A stretch of DNA of 64,000 nt. Origin: Aldehydirespirator sp965220645. GTDB lineage: Bacteria > Actinomycetota > Acidimicrobiia > Acidimicrobiales > Aldehydirespiratoraceae. The notes under the pieces were generated by a model, which was given only the letters and a program-made list of their open reading frames with translations, was not told where the DNA came from and did not search any database. Below are positions 17,795-27,942 of this stretch, in pieces. Each line of letters begins with the position of its first letter. Position 1 is the first letter of the stretch. The stretch is taken from NCBI GenBank assembly GCA_965220645.1, contig OZ244836.1:744001-808000 (forward strand). Direction: 5' to 3'. Made by a program: the position numbers and the translations under genes.

Positions 17795-17826
17795 AGATAA
17801 CACTTTGAGAGAATCTCAGATAACAC
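17795..17826. promoter_or_regulatory. Repeat cluster upstream of the fucose module
   Basis: AGATAACAC occurs at 17795-17803 and 17818-17826. Between and touching the second copy is TGAGA-GAA-TCTCA (17806-17818), a perfect 5-bp inverted repeat. The stretch is AT-rich compared with its surroundings and lies about 270 bp before the GHL6 gene. The rest of 17735-18095 shows no gene I can support. A role as operator or promoter is inference. Confidence 0.35.
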
Positions 17827-18095
17827 GATGGGGAGCCTGTGTCCAACATCGTGTGATCCAGTGCGCGTGTCGCCGTTCTTGTTCTCTTGGGACCGAGAGC
17901 AGGGGGACTTCCAGGCTCTGTCGCTGTGTCACGGAACTCAGATCAGGAAGCCTGAAGTACTCTCGCTGTTGATGGGCGTAACGGAAGTCGGCGTCGACGG
18001 GTCGGCCGTTGTTGAGGCGACCAGGGTGTCTGCAAGATGTGACGTATTGGAAGCGGCTGAAGTCTCCCGCCACGTCAAGACAGGCAAGGCCACCG

Positions 18096-20132
18096 ATGCT
18101 CGGCCCTAGCCGCCTCGGCCGGGCCCAGGTCCATTTGGACTTCCACACCTCGGAGCACCTCGGAGCGATTGGAGGCGACTTCGACGCCGGCGACTTCGCC
18201 GAGAAACTGGGCGGCGCCGGCGTCGACCAGGTGAACCTGTGCGCCAAGTGTCATCACGGCTGGTCGTACTATCCGACCGGTGTCGGCTGCATGCATCCGG
18301 GTCTGAGCTTCGATCTCCTCGGCGAGCAGATTCGGGCCTGTCGGGCGGCTGGCCTTGCCGTCGCCGCCTACTACACGGTGGGGTGGTCGGCCCAGGATCT
18401 CAACGAGCACCCCGAATGGGCCGCGGTCGGCCGCGACGGAACGCCCCAGGCCATCAACGTCGCCCACGACGCCAGGGCCGACGAACCCCGGCCGCCCACC
18501 TCTTGGGTATACCTGTGCCCCGACGGCGAGTACCTCGACCTCATGGTGGCGCAGGTAGAGGAGATCGCGCGGCTTTACGATCCCGACGGGCTCTGGTTCG
18601 ACATCTGTGCGACGGTGCCGTGCTTCTGTGCCCGCTGCCGTGCGAAGATGTCGTCTCGGCGCGTCGACCTCGGAGACGGCGAAGCCGTTCGCGACTTCAA
18701 TCAGCGTCGCTGGCAGCGGGCGCTGCAAGCACTCAGACGAGCGGCCCGGACCGGCGCGTCGGCCCGCCCGGTGTTCTTCAACGGCACGACCGTGCTCCAC
18801 GGCGACGTCTACTACGCGGCCGATGCCCGGTACGGGTTGAGTTCCTTCAACTCGCACCAGGAGATGGAGCATCTCCCCACAACCTGGGGCGGCTACGACA
18901 AGCTGCCATTGCGGGCCAGGTACTACCACAGCCTGGGCTACGACCTCGTCGCCATGAGCGGCAAGTTCCACACGAGCTGGGGCGAGTTCGGGGGGTACAA
19001 GTCCCAGAGGGCCCTCGAATACGAGGCGCGGTCGATGATCGCCAACGGCGCCCGCTGCAGTTTCGGCGACCAGTTGCATCCGAGTGGGTGCCTCGACGAT
19101 CAGACCTACGACCTGCTGGGAACGGTGTACCGGTCGGTGGCAGAGTTGAACGGGTTCACCGACGGAGCGAGGCCGTATTCGAGGCTGGCGCTGTGCCCCA
19201 GCGAGAGCGAGGACGACGACCAGGGAGTTGCCCGGGCGCTGCTGGAGGCGCACCGCGAGTTCGTGGTCGTGGCGCCCGGGGGCCTCGATCCTGCTTGCCA
19301 CGACGCCGTGGTGGTGGCCGGGCCGCTTCCGGACGCGGCCGGCTGCGAGCTCGTCCGCTTCGCCTCCGCGGGAGGCCGCATCCTGGCGCTGGGCGGCGCC
19401 GCAAGGGGCCTGGCGCGTCAGACGCGGGCCGCGCTGCTCGGGATCGACAACGCCAGCGAGCCCTCCGGTGATGGCGACTACAGTTCCTACTCGGCCGTCG
19501 AGTTGGCGCCGCTCGGGTCCGGACTGGCCTACAACTACGAGCCCGGCTGGCGATTCGAGCTCGTCGCGGATGCCGAGGTGCTCGCCGGCATCCACGACGC
19601 CTACTTCGACCGCACCTACGGGCGGTACTGCTCGCACGAGAACGCGCCACCGCAGAAACACGCCAGCGGACACCCGGCAGTGCACCGGCACGGACCCCAT
19701 CTGGTTGCGGCCCACCCGCTGGGACGCCTCTATCTGCGCCACGGCGCCGAGGTCCACCGCAGCCTGCTGTGGGCCCTCTTCTCGGCTGTGGACACCAGGC
19801 CAGTGATCGAAGTGTCCGGGCTGCCGGCCGGCGGCCGGGTCACCGTGCTGGACCAGCCGGAGCGCTCCCGCACGCTCGTGCACGCGCTCTACGCCCCGCC
19901 GGTTCAGCGCGGCCGATCGGTCGTCGTCGATGACGTGGTGGCGGTGCCCGGCGTCTCTGCCACCGTACGCTTGGACCGCGAGGTTGCGGCCGCCTCCGAT
20001 GGGCGCCGAGGGGCGCCGCTGCCGCTGGCCCGTGGCCATGACGGCTCCGTCTCGTTCGATCTCCCTGTAGTCGAGATGCACGCCGTGGTAGTGCTGCATC
20101 ATCTGGAAGACGACCAGCTCTTGAGAAAATAA
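18096..20132 (+). CDS. GHL6-type glycoside hydrolase (probable fucosidase-like enzyme)
   Basis: 678 aa. The opening QVHLDFHTSE, followed by NLCAKCHHGWSYYPT and HPGLSFDLLGEQIRA, is the hallmark of the GHL6 (hypothetical glycosyl hydrolase 6) TIM-barrel family. DGLWFDICATVPCFC is the usual C-terminal strand region of the barrel. A glutamine-amidotransferase-like/trimerisation domain appears from about residue 370 (VVAPGGLDPACHDAVVVAGP), and a beta-sandwich tail follows. No signal peptide is present, so it would act inside the cell on imported oligosaccharide. It heads a plus-strand run of ABC transport and L-fucose catabolic genes, which suggests a fucoside or related deoxy-sugar substrate. The substrate is inference. 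The ATG at 18096 is used because homology begins ten residues later. Confidence 0.8.
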   Translation: MLGPSRLGRAQVHLDFHTSEHLGAIGGDFDAGDFAEKLGGAGVDQVNLCAKCHHGWSYYPTGVGCMHPGLSFDLLGEQIRACRAAGLAVAAYYTVGWSAQDLNEHPEWAAVGRDGTPQAINVAHDARADEPRPPTSWVYLCPDGEYLDLMVAQVEEIARLYDPDGLWFDICATVPCFCARCRAKMSSRRVDLGDGEAVRDFNQRRWQRALQALRRAARTGASARPVFFNGTTVLHGDVYYAADARYGLSSFNSHQEMEHLPTTWGGYDKLPLRARYYHSLGYDLVAMSGKFHTSWGEFGGYKSQRALEYEARSMIANGARCSFGDQLHPSGCLDDQTYDLLGTVYRSVAELNGFTDGARPYSRLALCPSESEDDDQGVARALLEAHREFVVVAPGGLDPACHDAVVVAGPLPDAAGCELVRFASAGGRILALGGAARGLARQTRAALLGIDNASEPSGDGDYSSYSAVELAPLGSGLAYNYEPGWRFELVADAEVLAGIHDAYFDRTYGRYCSHENAPPQKHASGHPAVHRHGPHLVAAHPLGRLYLRHGAEVHRSLLWALFSAVDTRPVIEVSGLPAGGRVTVLDQPERSRTLVHALYAPPVQRGRSVVVDDVVAVPGVSATVRLDREVAAASDGRRGAPLPLARGHDGSVSFDLPVVEMHAVVVLHHLEDDQLLRK

Positions 20133-20197
20133 TCAGATGGGTAGTGTGTGTCTTAGAGCATTCTCAGGATATTTAATTCCTCGATAGTCAGCCAGAC

Positions 20198-20211
20198 ATC
20201 GGATGATTCGG
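20198..20211. promoter_or_regulatory. Candidate operator ATCGGATGATTCGG before the ABC operon
   Basis: ATCGGAT with a following AT-rich run lies 47 bp before the ABC ATPase start. The same ATCGGAT core recurs at 29498 and 29561, upstream of the divergent solute-binding-protein gene. ATC-G-GAT is palindromic around its centre. The regulator could be the local GntR/FCD protein. No binding evidence can be read. Confidence 0.35.
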
Positions 20212-20257
20212 TTGAGCCTCGGCCCGATGCGGGTTACCGTGGCTCTAGGGAGGAAGC

Positions 20258-21451
<1,194 letters not shown>

Positions 21452-21457
21452 CGGCCC

Positions 21458-21508
21458 ATGAGCGACATGAAGAAGCGCCCGCAGCGGCCCATGAGCGACG
21501 CAGCATGA
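21458..21508 (+). CDS. 16-codon mini-ORF coupling ATPase and permease
   Basis: ATG at 21458 encodes MSDMKKRPQRPMSDAA and stops at TGA 21506-21508, whose bases overlap the permease ATG at 21505 (ATGA). The stretch contains a 15-bp direct repeat, CGGCCCATGAGCGAC, at 21452-21466 and 21485-21499. The permease has no Shine-Dalgarno sequence of its own, so translation of this leader could feed ribosomes to it. It may equally be a chance product of the small duplication. Confidence 0.4.
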   Translation: MSDMKKRPQRPMSDAA

Positions 21509-22476
21509 CCGACCGGCTGGCTGATCCCGCCACAACCGCCGACGCCGGCCCGGATGTCACTGCCGTGATCGAGCACCATGCGCCAAGCCGGGTACGGCCG
21601 CTCACCCGGAAACCGGGCGCCAGAGGCATCGTCGTTTTCTTCGGACCGCTGTTCGTGTTCTACGCCGTGTTCTACTTCTTCAGTGTCGCATTCCTGGCTC
21701 GCACCAGTTTCCAGGATGTGTCGCTGTCGCTGCGCAATGCCGTCAGCGTCGGATGGGACAACTACCGGCTGCTTCTCGACGACCCCCGATTCATAGACGC
21801 GCTCAGGAACAACCTCGTCTTTGCCGCGGCCGCCATCGCGGCTGCCATGACGATCGGATTCTTCATAGCGGTGGCGCTGTGGTCGGGCGTGAGGGGCCGG
21901 GCTCTGTTCTATGCGGTGTTCCTGCTGCCTTCGCTCATGCCCATCGCCCTGGTCGCATCGGTGTTCCGCACGATGCTGGAATCGCGTTTCGGAGCAGTCA
22001 ACGAGTTCCTGAGGAGTGTGGGCCTCGAAGCGTTGGCCCAGCGCTGGCTGATCGATCCCGACCTGGCCTATGGCGTCATCGTCGTCATGTTCGTCTATCT
22101 GATCGGGCTGCCGATCCTGTACTACACGTCGAACCTCGCGGTGATCAACACCTCTGCTCTGGAGTCCGCCGTGCTTGATGGGGCGGGCCCGTTCAGGCTG
22201 ATGGGCGGGATCCTGTTCCCGATCATGAAGAACACGCACAAGACCGTGACGCTGTCGACTGTGCTCATCTCGTTTCGGGCCTTCGACATCGTGTTCTTCT
22301 CGACTGGAGGCGGGCCGGCCGGCAGGACGGAGATAACGGGGACGTACGTCTACAACTTCACTACAAGCGGAACGAATGTCGGCTTCGCGTCGGCCGCGGC
22401 CGTCATCGTGCTGCTGATATCGCTGATCGTCTCCGCGGTGCAGTTGCGGATCTATCGGCGGGCTGGCGCCTCCTGA
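21505..22476 (+). CDS. Sugar ABC transporter permease (MalF/UgpA type)
   Basis: 323 aa inner-membrane protein with six hydrophobic segments, the first at residues 34-60 (IVVFFGPLFVFYAVFYFF). The EAA-type cytoplasmic loop that docks to the ATPase is present (ALESAVLDGAGPFRLMGGIL). The N-terminal 30 residues are cytoplasmic and charged. It pairs with the next gene, whose ATG overlaps its stop (TGATG). The substrate is presumably a fucosylated sugar or L-fucose, from context only. Confidence 0.9.
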   Translation: MTDRLADPATTADAGPDVTAVIEHHAPSRVRPLTRKPGARGIVVFFGPLFVFYAVFYFFSVAFLARTSFQDVSLSLRNAVSVGWDNYRLLLDDPRFIDALRNNLVFAAAAIAAAMTIGFFIAVALWSGVRGRALFYAVFLLPSLMPIALVASVFRTMLESRFGAVNEFLRSVGLEALAQRWLIDPDLAYGVIVVMFVYLIGLPILYYTSNLAVINTSALESAVLDGAGPFRLMGGILFPIMKNTHKTVTLSTVLISFRAFDIVFFSTGGGPAGRTEITGTYVYNFTTSGTNVGFASAAAVIVLLISLIVSAVQLRIYRRAGAS

Positions 22477-23339
22477 TGGCAGTTGACAGCACCGCCGTCT
22501 CCAGTCGCTCGACCGGGCGAGCCACCGACAATCTCTACCGTTCCCGGATCGACCGCCTCATCATGGGGTCGATACTGGTCGCCATGGGCCTGCTGTGGGT
22601 CGTGCCCATCCTCGCCGCCGTCGATCGGGCCCTGGTGTTCAACGGCTGGCGCAACTTCTCCGAAGTCATCAGCGGCGACATCGGCGGAATCACGATCTGG
22701 CGGACCTACGCGAACTCGTTCGCCATCGCCTTGCTCCATGCGGCGATGGTCCTGGTGGTCGCGAGCCTGGCCGGGTACGGGTTCGCCAAGTTCGACTTCC
22801 GGGGCAAGGAGGTCATGTACTACGTCACTCTGGTGTTCCTGGCGGTGCCGGCCACGTCCATCCTCGTGCCGCTGTTCTACATCACGAGAGAGCTCGACCT
22901 GCGCGACAGCTATCTGGGGGTCGCCCTGCCGGAAGCAGCCTTGACGCTGCCGTTCGGGGTGCTGTTGATGCGCAACTTCGCAGAGACGATCTCAGACACC
23001 TACATCGAGGCGGCCGCGATCGATGGGGCGTCCCACTTCGAGATATTCCGGGGCGTGTTCCTTCCGATGAGCAGGCCAGCGTTGCTCAGCCTGGGGACCC
23101 TCTCAATAATGTGGTCTCTTCAGGACTTCCTGTTCCCGTCGCTCTTCTTCACCGACGCCAACAAGACGACCGCCGCCCAGGCCGTGTTGAGATTCAAGGA
23201 GTACTTGGGCGCCACGCCTGACGACATCGGCAAGTACAACGCCAGCCTCGTCCTGCTCGCCGTGCCTGCGCTAATCGTGGTGATCGGAGGCCTGCGCTTC
23301 ATCACTCGCGGGCTCGCGGCCGGCGGCATCAAGGAATAG
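22476..23339 (+). CDS. Sugar ABC transporter permease (MalG/UgpE type)
   Basis: 287 aa with six predicted membrane helices and the EAA loop (YIEAAAIDGASHFEIFRGVF, then LPMSRPAL). It overlaps the first permease by one base and is followed nine bases later by the dehydratase gene, so the operon continues straight into catabolism. A typical MalG-type length and an intact reading frame support a functional importer. Confidence 0.92.
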   Translation: MAVDSTAVSSRSTGRATDNLYRSRIDRLIMGSILVAMGLLWVVPILAAVDRALVFNGWRNFSEVISGDIGGITIWRTYANSFAIALLHAAMVLVVASLAGYGFAKFDFRGKEVMYYVTLVFLAVPATSILVPLFYITRELDLRDSYLGVALPEAALTLPFGVLLMRNFAETISDTYIEAAAIDGASHFEIFRGVFLPMSRPALLSLGTLSIMWSLQDFLFPSLFFTDANKTTAAQAVLRFKEYLGATPDDIGKYNASLVLLAVPALIVVIGGLRFITRGLAAGGIKE

Positions 23340-23347
23340 GCCTCGAG

Positions 23348-24727
23348 ATGAGCGGACGCAACGCCGTCGATTTCCCACGACCAGCGCGGAGGCCTGCACG
23401 CGACATGGGCGGACTGAGGATCGTGGACATGTCGGTCCGTGACATCAGGTTCCCGACTTCGGACGACCTCGGCGGATCCGACGCCATGAACGCAGCGCCC
23501 GACTACTCCGTGTCATACCTGAGGCTCGCCACCGACCGCGCCGGTCTGTACGGCTGCGGTTTCACATTCACGATCGGTCGGGGTGCCGACATCGTGACCC
23601 GCATGGTGGAGCAGCTCGCCGCTGACCTGACCGGTCGGCGCGTGGACGACATGGTGGACTTCATGGCCGGTCTGCTTCACGATCTGACCCAGGACAGCTT
23701 CCTGCGCTGGCTGGGCCCTGAGAAGGGTGTGACCCATTTGGCCGCGGCTGCGGTGCTCAATGCGGTGTGGGACTTGTGGGCGAGAGCGCAAGAGGTTCCG
23801 CTGTGGCGCCTGCTGGTGGAGCTCGAGCCCGAGGAGCTGGTCGGCTGTCTGGCCTTACGACACTTGGAGGACGCCCTCTCCGCCGACGAGGCGGTCTCCA
23901 TTCTCCGGAGGCGTCGGCTGGGCCGCGATGAGCGGTTAGCCCATCTGCGCCGCTCGGGCTACCCGGGCTACATCACATCCGCGGGCTGGTTGGGCTACAG
24001 CGACGCCGAGGTGCGGCGAAGGGTCACGCAGGCCCTGGGCGACGGATGGGAGGCATTCAAGCTCAAGGTCGGCCAGGATCTCGACAGCGACCTGAGACGG
24101 ACCCGGATGGTGCGCGACCTGATAGGCACCGACCGCCGCTTGATGGTCGACGCCAACCAGGTCTGGGAGGTGCATGAGGCGATCGAGTGGGTCAACGCTC
24201 TCGCCGAGGTCGGCCTTTACTGGATCGAGGAGCCGACCAGCCCCGACGACATCCTGGGCCACGCCGCCATCGCCCGAGCGGTCGCCCCGGTGCTGGTCGC
24301 CACCGGAGAGCACGCCCACAACCGCGTGATGTTCAAGCAGTTCCTCGCCAGCGGCGCGATCGGCGTCTGCCAGATCGACAGCTGCCGGCTGGCCAGCGTC
24401 AACGAGAACGTGTCGGTGCTTCTGATGGCCGAGAAGTTCGGCGTGCCGGTGTGCCCCCATGGCGGCGGGGTCGGCCTCTGCGAGCTAGTGCAGCACCTCT
24501 CGATATTCGACTACATCGCCGTCAGCGCCAGTCTCGAGAACCGGTGGATCGAGTATGTGGACCATCTCCATGAGATGTTCGTGGCTCCAGTCCGCGTCGT
24601 CGGGGGCCGCTACCAGCTGCCCGACAGGCCAGGCTTCAGCGCGGAGTTGTCGGCGGAGGCGATCTGGAACTTCGAGTATCCCAGCGGCACGGTGTGGCGC
24701 GCCCGGGAGCCGGCCGCGCATGAATAG
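23348..24727 (+). CDS. L-fuconate dehydratase (enolase superfamily)
   Basis: 459 aa. It dehydrates L-fuconate to 2-keto-3-deoxy-L-fuconate in the non-phosphorylating L-fucose pathway. The match to this subgroup is dense: FPTSDDLGGSDAMNAAPDYS, GFTFTIGRG, SFLRWLGPEKGVTHLAAAAV, YITSAGWLGYSD. Catalytic and metal sites are visible: Lys in AFKLKVGQ (about 237), Asp in MVDANQ, Glu in YWIEEPTSPDD (about 292), Glu in ATGEH (about 319) and His in CPHGGGVGLCELVQHL (about 370). Either ATG 23348 or ATG 23405 could be the start. It overlaps the next gene by eight bases. The assignment to fuconate rather than another acid sugar is strong for this family. Confidence 0.9.
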   Translation: MSGRNAVDFPRPARRPARDMGGLRIVDMSVRDIRFPTSDDLGGSDAMNAAPDYSVSYLRLATDRAGLYGCGFTFTIGRGADIVTRMVEQLAADLTGRRVDDMVDFMAGLLHDLTQDSFLRWLGPEKGVTHLAAAAVLNAVWDLWARAQEVPLWRLLVELEPEELVGCLALRHLEDALSADEAVSILRRRRLGRDERLAHLRRSGYPGYITSAGWLGYSDAEVRRRVTQALGDGWEAFKLKVGQDLDSDLRRTRMVRDLIGTDRRLMVDANQVWEVHEAIEWVNALAEVGLYWIEEPTSPDDILGHAAIARAVAPVLVATGEHAHNRVMFKQFLASGAIGVCQIDSCRLASVNENVSVLLMAEKFGVPVCPHGGGVGLCELVQHLSIFDYIAVSASLENRWIEYVDHLHEMFVAPVRVVGGRYQLPDRPGFSAELSAEAIWNFEYPSGTVWRAREPAAHE

Positions 24728-25619
24728 GCGCGACAACGGGGGGCGCGACTCCGCCAGCCTCAGCGTCGTCGACGCCCACATTCACCTCTGGGACACGGCG
24801 CGGCTGCGCTACCGATGGCTGGAGGCCACGCCGGGGCTGCCCCGGCTCGCCGACAGCAACCTGTTCGAACGGGCCTGCGGGCAACTGCTGGAGACGGCGA
24901 CGATACGCGGCGCAGTGGCGATCCAAGCGGAGTGCGACCCGGACCAAGCCTCCGAAGAGGTCGAGTGGATCCTCAAGCAGCGGGCCGCGGGTGCTCCCGT
25001 GGCAGCCGTGGTGGCCTTCGCTCCGCTGGAGAGGGCCACGGCGGCTGAGATGCTGGGCCGCTACGCAGAGACTCCTGCGGTTCGAGGCGTGCGTCGCAAC
25101 ATTCAAGACGAGGAGCCTGGGTTCTGTCGGCGCATGGCTCCAGGCGTGAAGCTGCTGGCCGACTACGGGCTGAGCTTCGACATCTGCGCCCGGGAGCACC
25201 AACTGTGCGAAGTCGTCGGGCTGGTCGACGCTGCTCCGCACACCTCGTTCGTGCTGGACCATTTCGGCAAGCCGGCCGTCGGGTCGGGCGGACTGAGGAG
25301 ATGGCAAGCAGCGATACTGGAGCTCTCGGCGCGTCCGAACGTATCCTGCAAGCTCTCTGGGCTCGGGACCGAAGCTCCGCCGGACTGGTCCGCCCGGGAC
25401 GTGGCGCCCTATGTGACGCACGCGCTGGAGACGTTCGGGCCCCGTCGAGTCATGTTCGGAAGCGACTGGCCGGTGTGCACCGCAGCCGGCACATATCGAG
25501 GTTGGTTGGACGTGATCCGTTCGACCGTTCCAGTCGGTCTCCACCAGGAGGTGTTCAATCACAATGTGTCCGAGTTCTACAGACTCGCCTGCGGACGGCC
25601 CCACCAACTCCCCGGGTGA
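24720..25619 (+). CDS. L-fuconolactonase-type amidohydrolase
   Basis: 299 aa amidohydrolase-2 family enzyme expected to open L-fucono-lactone. Metal-binding signatures are present: VDAHIHLWD near residue 17, VLDHFGKP in the middle, and MFGSDWPVC near 240, which supplies the late Asp. The ATG at 24720 overlaps the dehydratase stop, so the two are translated together. The lactonase, dehydratase and mutarotase in a row make the L-fucose reading robust, although the same fold also serves other sugar lactones. Confidence 0.88.
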   Translation: MNRRDNGGRDSASLSVVDAHIHLWDTARLRYRWLEATPGLPRLADSNLFERACGQLLETATIRGAVAIQAECDPDQASEEVEWILKQRAAGAPVAAVVAFAPLERATAAEMLGRYAETPAVRGVRRNIQDEEPGFCRRMAPGVKLLADYGLSFDICAREHQLCEVVGLVDAAPHTSFVLDHFGKPAVGSGGLRRWQAAILELSARPNVSCKLSGLGTEAPPDWSARDVAPYVTHALETFGPRRVMFGSDWPVCTAAGTYRGWLDVIRSTVPVGLHQEVFNHNVSEFYRLACGRPHQLPG

Positions 25620-25959
25620 CAAGACCGCCGGCACCCCCTTCCGGGTCGGTCAGGTCGTGCGCCTCCGCCCCGAACGCCGCGACACATACATCGCGCTTCA
25701 CCAGGCCGTCTGGCCCGAGGTGCTCGCAATGATCAACTCATGCAACATCACCAACTACTCGGTATTCGAGTTCGACGGGCTGCTCTTATCGTACTTCGAG
25801 TACACGGGCAGCGACTGGGAGCAGGACAACGCCAAGATGATGGCGGACCCTGCAACGCGGCGGTGGTGGAGCCTGACGGACCCATGCCAGGAAGCAGTCG
25901 GCGGGCGTGACGGACCCAGGCCATGGACGCCCATGACTGAGATATTTCATCACGAGTGA
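25564..25959 (+). CDS. L-rhamnose/L-fucose mutarotase (RhaM-like)
   Basis: 131 aa. The core fits the RhaM/DUF718 fold: RVGQVVRLRPERRDTYIALH, QAVWPEVLAMINSCNITNYS, then MMADPATRRWWSLTDPCQE and the closing WTPMTEIFHHE. The enzyme interconverts sugar anomers so the dehydrogenase receives the right form. It overlaps the lactonase gene by 56 bases. The first 26 residues are not conserved in style and the true start may be internal. In this operon L-fucose is the likely substrate. Confidence 0.85.
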   Translation: MCPSSTDSPADGPTNSPGDKTAGTPFRVGQVVRLRPERRDTYIALHQAVWPEVLAMINSCNITNYSVFEFDGLLLSYFEYTGSDWEQDNAKMMADPATRRWWSLTDPCQEAVGGRDGPRPWTPMTEIFHHE

Positions 25960-26008
25960 GCGAGCCGGGCCCACGTTTGCGCTCCACTGCTGCGGATAGG
26001 CTGGCAAG

Positions 26009-26785
26009 GTGCCCGAGCAGCCGCTAGACGCCTCGCCGACCGAGGCTCAGACCGAGGACAACCGCTCCGCGACGGACCGCACCATCGCGGGGATCGTTGC
26101 CCTGATCGGCGCCGGAGAGCTGGCAGCAGCGACCCGCCTGCCACCCGAGAGTGAGCTAGCCGCCCTGATGGGAGTCTCGCGAGGCTCGCTGCGGGAGGCG
26201 GTTCGAGTGCTTGCGTACCTCGGGATCGTCGACGTGCGGGTGGGCGACGGCACCTACGTGACCGACCTCGACGGCGCCAACCTCCTGCGCGGCTTCGACC
26301 TGCTCGGACAGGTGGCCAACGAGAAGACGGCGCTCGAGATCTTCGAGATAAGGCGCGTCCTGGAATCGGCGGCGGCGGCCATGGCTGCCTCGCGGATCAC
26401 CGACGAGCAGTTGTCGGAGATGGAGGCCCATCTTGAGCAAATGAGATCCGAGAAGGACGCCGAGAGGTTCGTGAGGCTCGACATCCAGTTCCATGATCTG
26501 ATTGCGTCCGCGACCGGCAACGTGTCGCTGCGGATGCTCGGCGCGTCGTTCTCGGCACGGACCCAGCGGGCCCGTCTGATGAGAGGCCAGAACCTCGCCG
26601 GCATCCTCTCGAGATCGACCATCGAGCACGACGACATATTCCGTCACATCAGGAACCGAGAGCCGGTCCTGGCCGCGGCGGCAGCAACATCGCACATCGC
26701 CAACGTCGAGAATTGGCTACGCCAGGAATTCGCCGCAAACACCGACGGCGACACACCGGACAGTCACGCTAGGAGCGTCACCTGA
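26009..26785 (+). CDS. GntR/FCD-family regulator
   Basis: 258 aa. A winged helix-turn-helix lies at residues 28-90 (TRLPPESELAALMGVSRGSL, REAVRVLAYLGIVDVRVGDG), and the FCD ligand domain follows (FEIRRVLESAAAAMAASRIT, RFVRLDIQFHDLIASATGN with metal-site Asp/His, EHDDIFRHIRNRE). FCD regulators commonly sense sugar acids, so it is a good candidate for control of the fucose genes. The GTG start at 26009 follows GGCAAG weakly. It overlaps the convergent reductase gene by eight bases. Confidence 0.9.
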   Translation: MPEQPLDASPTEAQTEDNRSATDRTIAGIVALIGAGELAAATRLPPESELAALMGVSRGSLREAVRVLAYLGIVDVRVGDGTYVTDLDGANLLRGFDLLGQVANEKTALEIFEIRRVLESAAAAMAASRITDEQLSEMEAHLEQMRSEKDAERFVRLDIQFHDLIASATGNVSLRMLGASFSARTQRARLMRGQNLAGILSRSTIEHDDIFRHIRNREPVLAAAAATSHIANVENWLRQEFAANTDGDTPDSHARSVT

Positions 26786-27707
26786 TTCCCGAGGACCACG
26801 GCCGGCCGTCGAACCGGTTGCGGAGCGCCACAAGATCGTCGAGGAGCCCTCTGTCCACTGGGTCACGCGCCGCGGCAACGCAGGCGGTGAGTTCGGCTTC
26901 GCTGCTGATGCCCGTAAGCACCGACGCGGGCCCGGCTAGGTCGACGGCGTAGCTGATAGCAGCGGCCGCGACGGGCACGCCCATGTCCTCGCAATGGTCG
27001 ATCAGGGCGCGGGCGGCCTGCCTTCGCTCCGGCCCTGCGGGATGCCACTGCGGCGGCCCCGTGGGGCTCAGCAGCCCCATATGCAGCGGCGACGCTGACA
27101 CGACTCCGAACCCGTGGGCCCGTGCCGCGGGGACCAGCACCTCAACCACGGAGTCATCGAGAAGATCTCCATGGCAATAGCTCAGAACTGCATCGACGGC
27201 GCCGGTCTCAACCACTTCAACGAGAATCTCCAAGGGGTAGCCGGAGACCCCCACGTATCGGGCCTTCCCCGCGTCCCGGGCGTCCATCAACGCCGGCAGC
27301 GCGTCGTCGAGGATCATCGACAGTGAACCGAACTCGATGTCGTGGAGGAACACGATGTCCACATAGTCGGTGCGCAGATGCTTCAGGCTCTCCTCGATCG
27401 AGGCGGTGATGCGACCGCGGGAGAAATCGAAGCCGCCCGGGTAGTCCCGGTCATATCGCCCCGCCTTCGTGCTGATGACGGCCCGGTCTCGCACGCCGGC
27501 CAACGCCCGTCCTAGGCGCGACTCCGACAGCGTGCGCCCGTAGTACGGGGAGGTGTCGAAGTAGTCAATACCGAAGTCCAGGGCGGTCCGCACGACGCTG
27601 ACCGCCTCCTGCTGCTCGAGAGCGCCATACTCGTCCCCCAACGGAGCTGCGCCAAAGCCGACGGCGGGCAACTCGAGGTCGGTGCCTTCAAGTGTGCGTC
27701 GCAGCAT
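26778..27707 (-). CDS. Aldo/keto reductase, probable L-fucose dehydrogenase
   Basis: 309 aa TIM-barrel oxidoreductase using NAD(P). Motifs: LPAVGFGAAPLG near the N-terminus, FDTSPYYGRTLSESRLGRAL with the catalytic Tyr, ISTKAGRYDRDYPGGFDFSR, and DIVFLHDIEFG. This subgroup contains L-fucose, L-galactose and D-threo-aldose dehydrogenases, which oxidise the sugar to the lactone used by the neighbouring lactonase. The start is set at ATG 27707, where homology begins; a longer frame to 27764 is open. It is encoded downstream of the binding-protein gene on the same strand, with a 235-bp gap. Confidence 0.85.
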   Translation of the reverse strand: MLRRTLEGTDLELPAVGFGAAPLGDEYGALEQQEAVSVVRTALDFGIDYFDTSPYYGRTLSESRLGRALAGVRDRAVISTKAGRYDRDYPGGFDFSRGRITASIEESLKHLRTDYVDIVFLHDIEFGSLSMILDDALPALMDARDAGKARYVGVSGYPLEILVEVVETGAVDAVLSYCHGDLLDDSVVEVLVPAARAHGFGVVSASPLHMGLLSPTGPPQWHPAGPERRQAARALIDHCEDMGVPVAAAAISYAVDLAGPASVLTGISSEAELTACVAAARDPVDRGLLDDLVALRNRFDGRPWSSGIR

Positions 27708-27942
27708 CGGATTGCGGCGGGTCAACGGCCGCTTGAGAGGCTGAGCGGATGGACCGCGATCCACCTACGAATCAGCGGTGCGTTGAGCGAGGCGGTGAAC
27801 CGAGCGGTCCGTGAGCGCAGCGAACGAGAGCGGGAAACACAAACCCTCACCGCGAGCCGTTCACCACTTGTCCGCGCTCGCTCTAGGGGCATCGACAGGG
27901 TCGCAGCCCCGCGGGTGCATCCGATCGTGGCGACGAACCACG

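Noticed and set aside
17816..18247. Minus-strand 143-codon frame before the GHL6 gene
   Set aside because: Half of it is antisense to the GHL6 start and the rest has no recognisable motif or ribosome site.
18075..20102. 675-codon minus-strand open frame
   Set aside because: It is the antisense shadow of the GHL6 gene, shows no family resemblance, and has the His/Arg/Gly-rich composition of GC-rich shadows.
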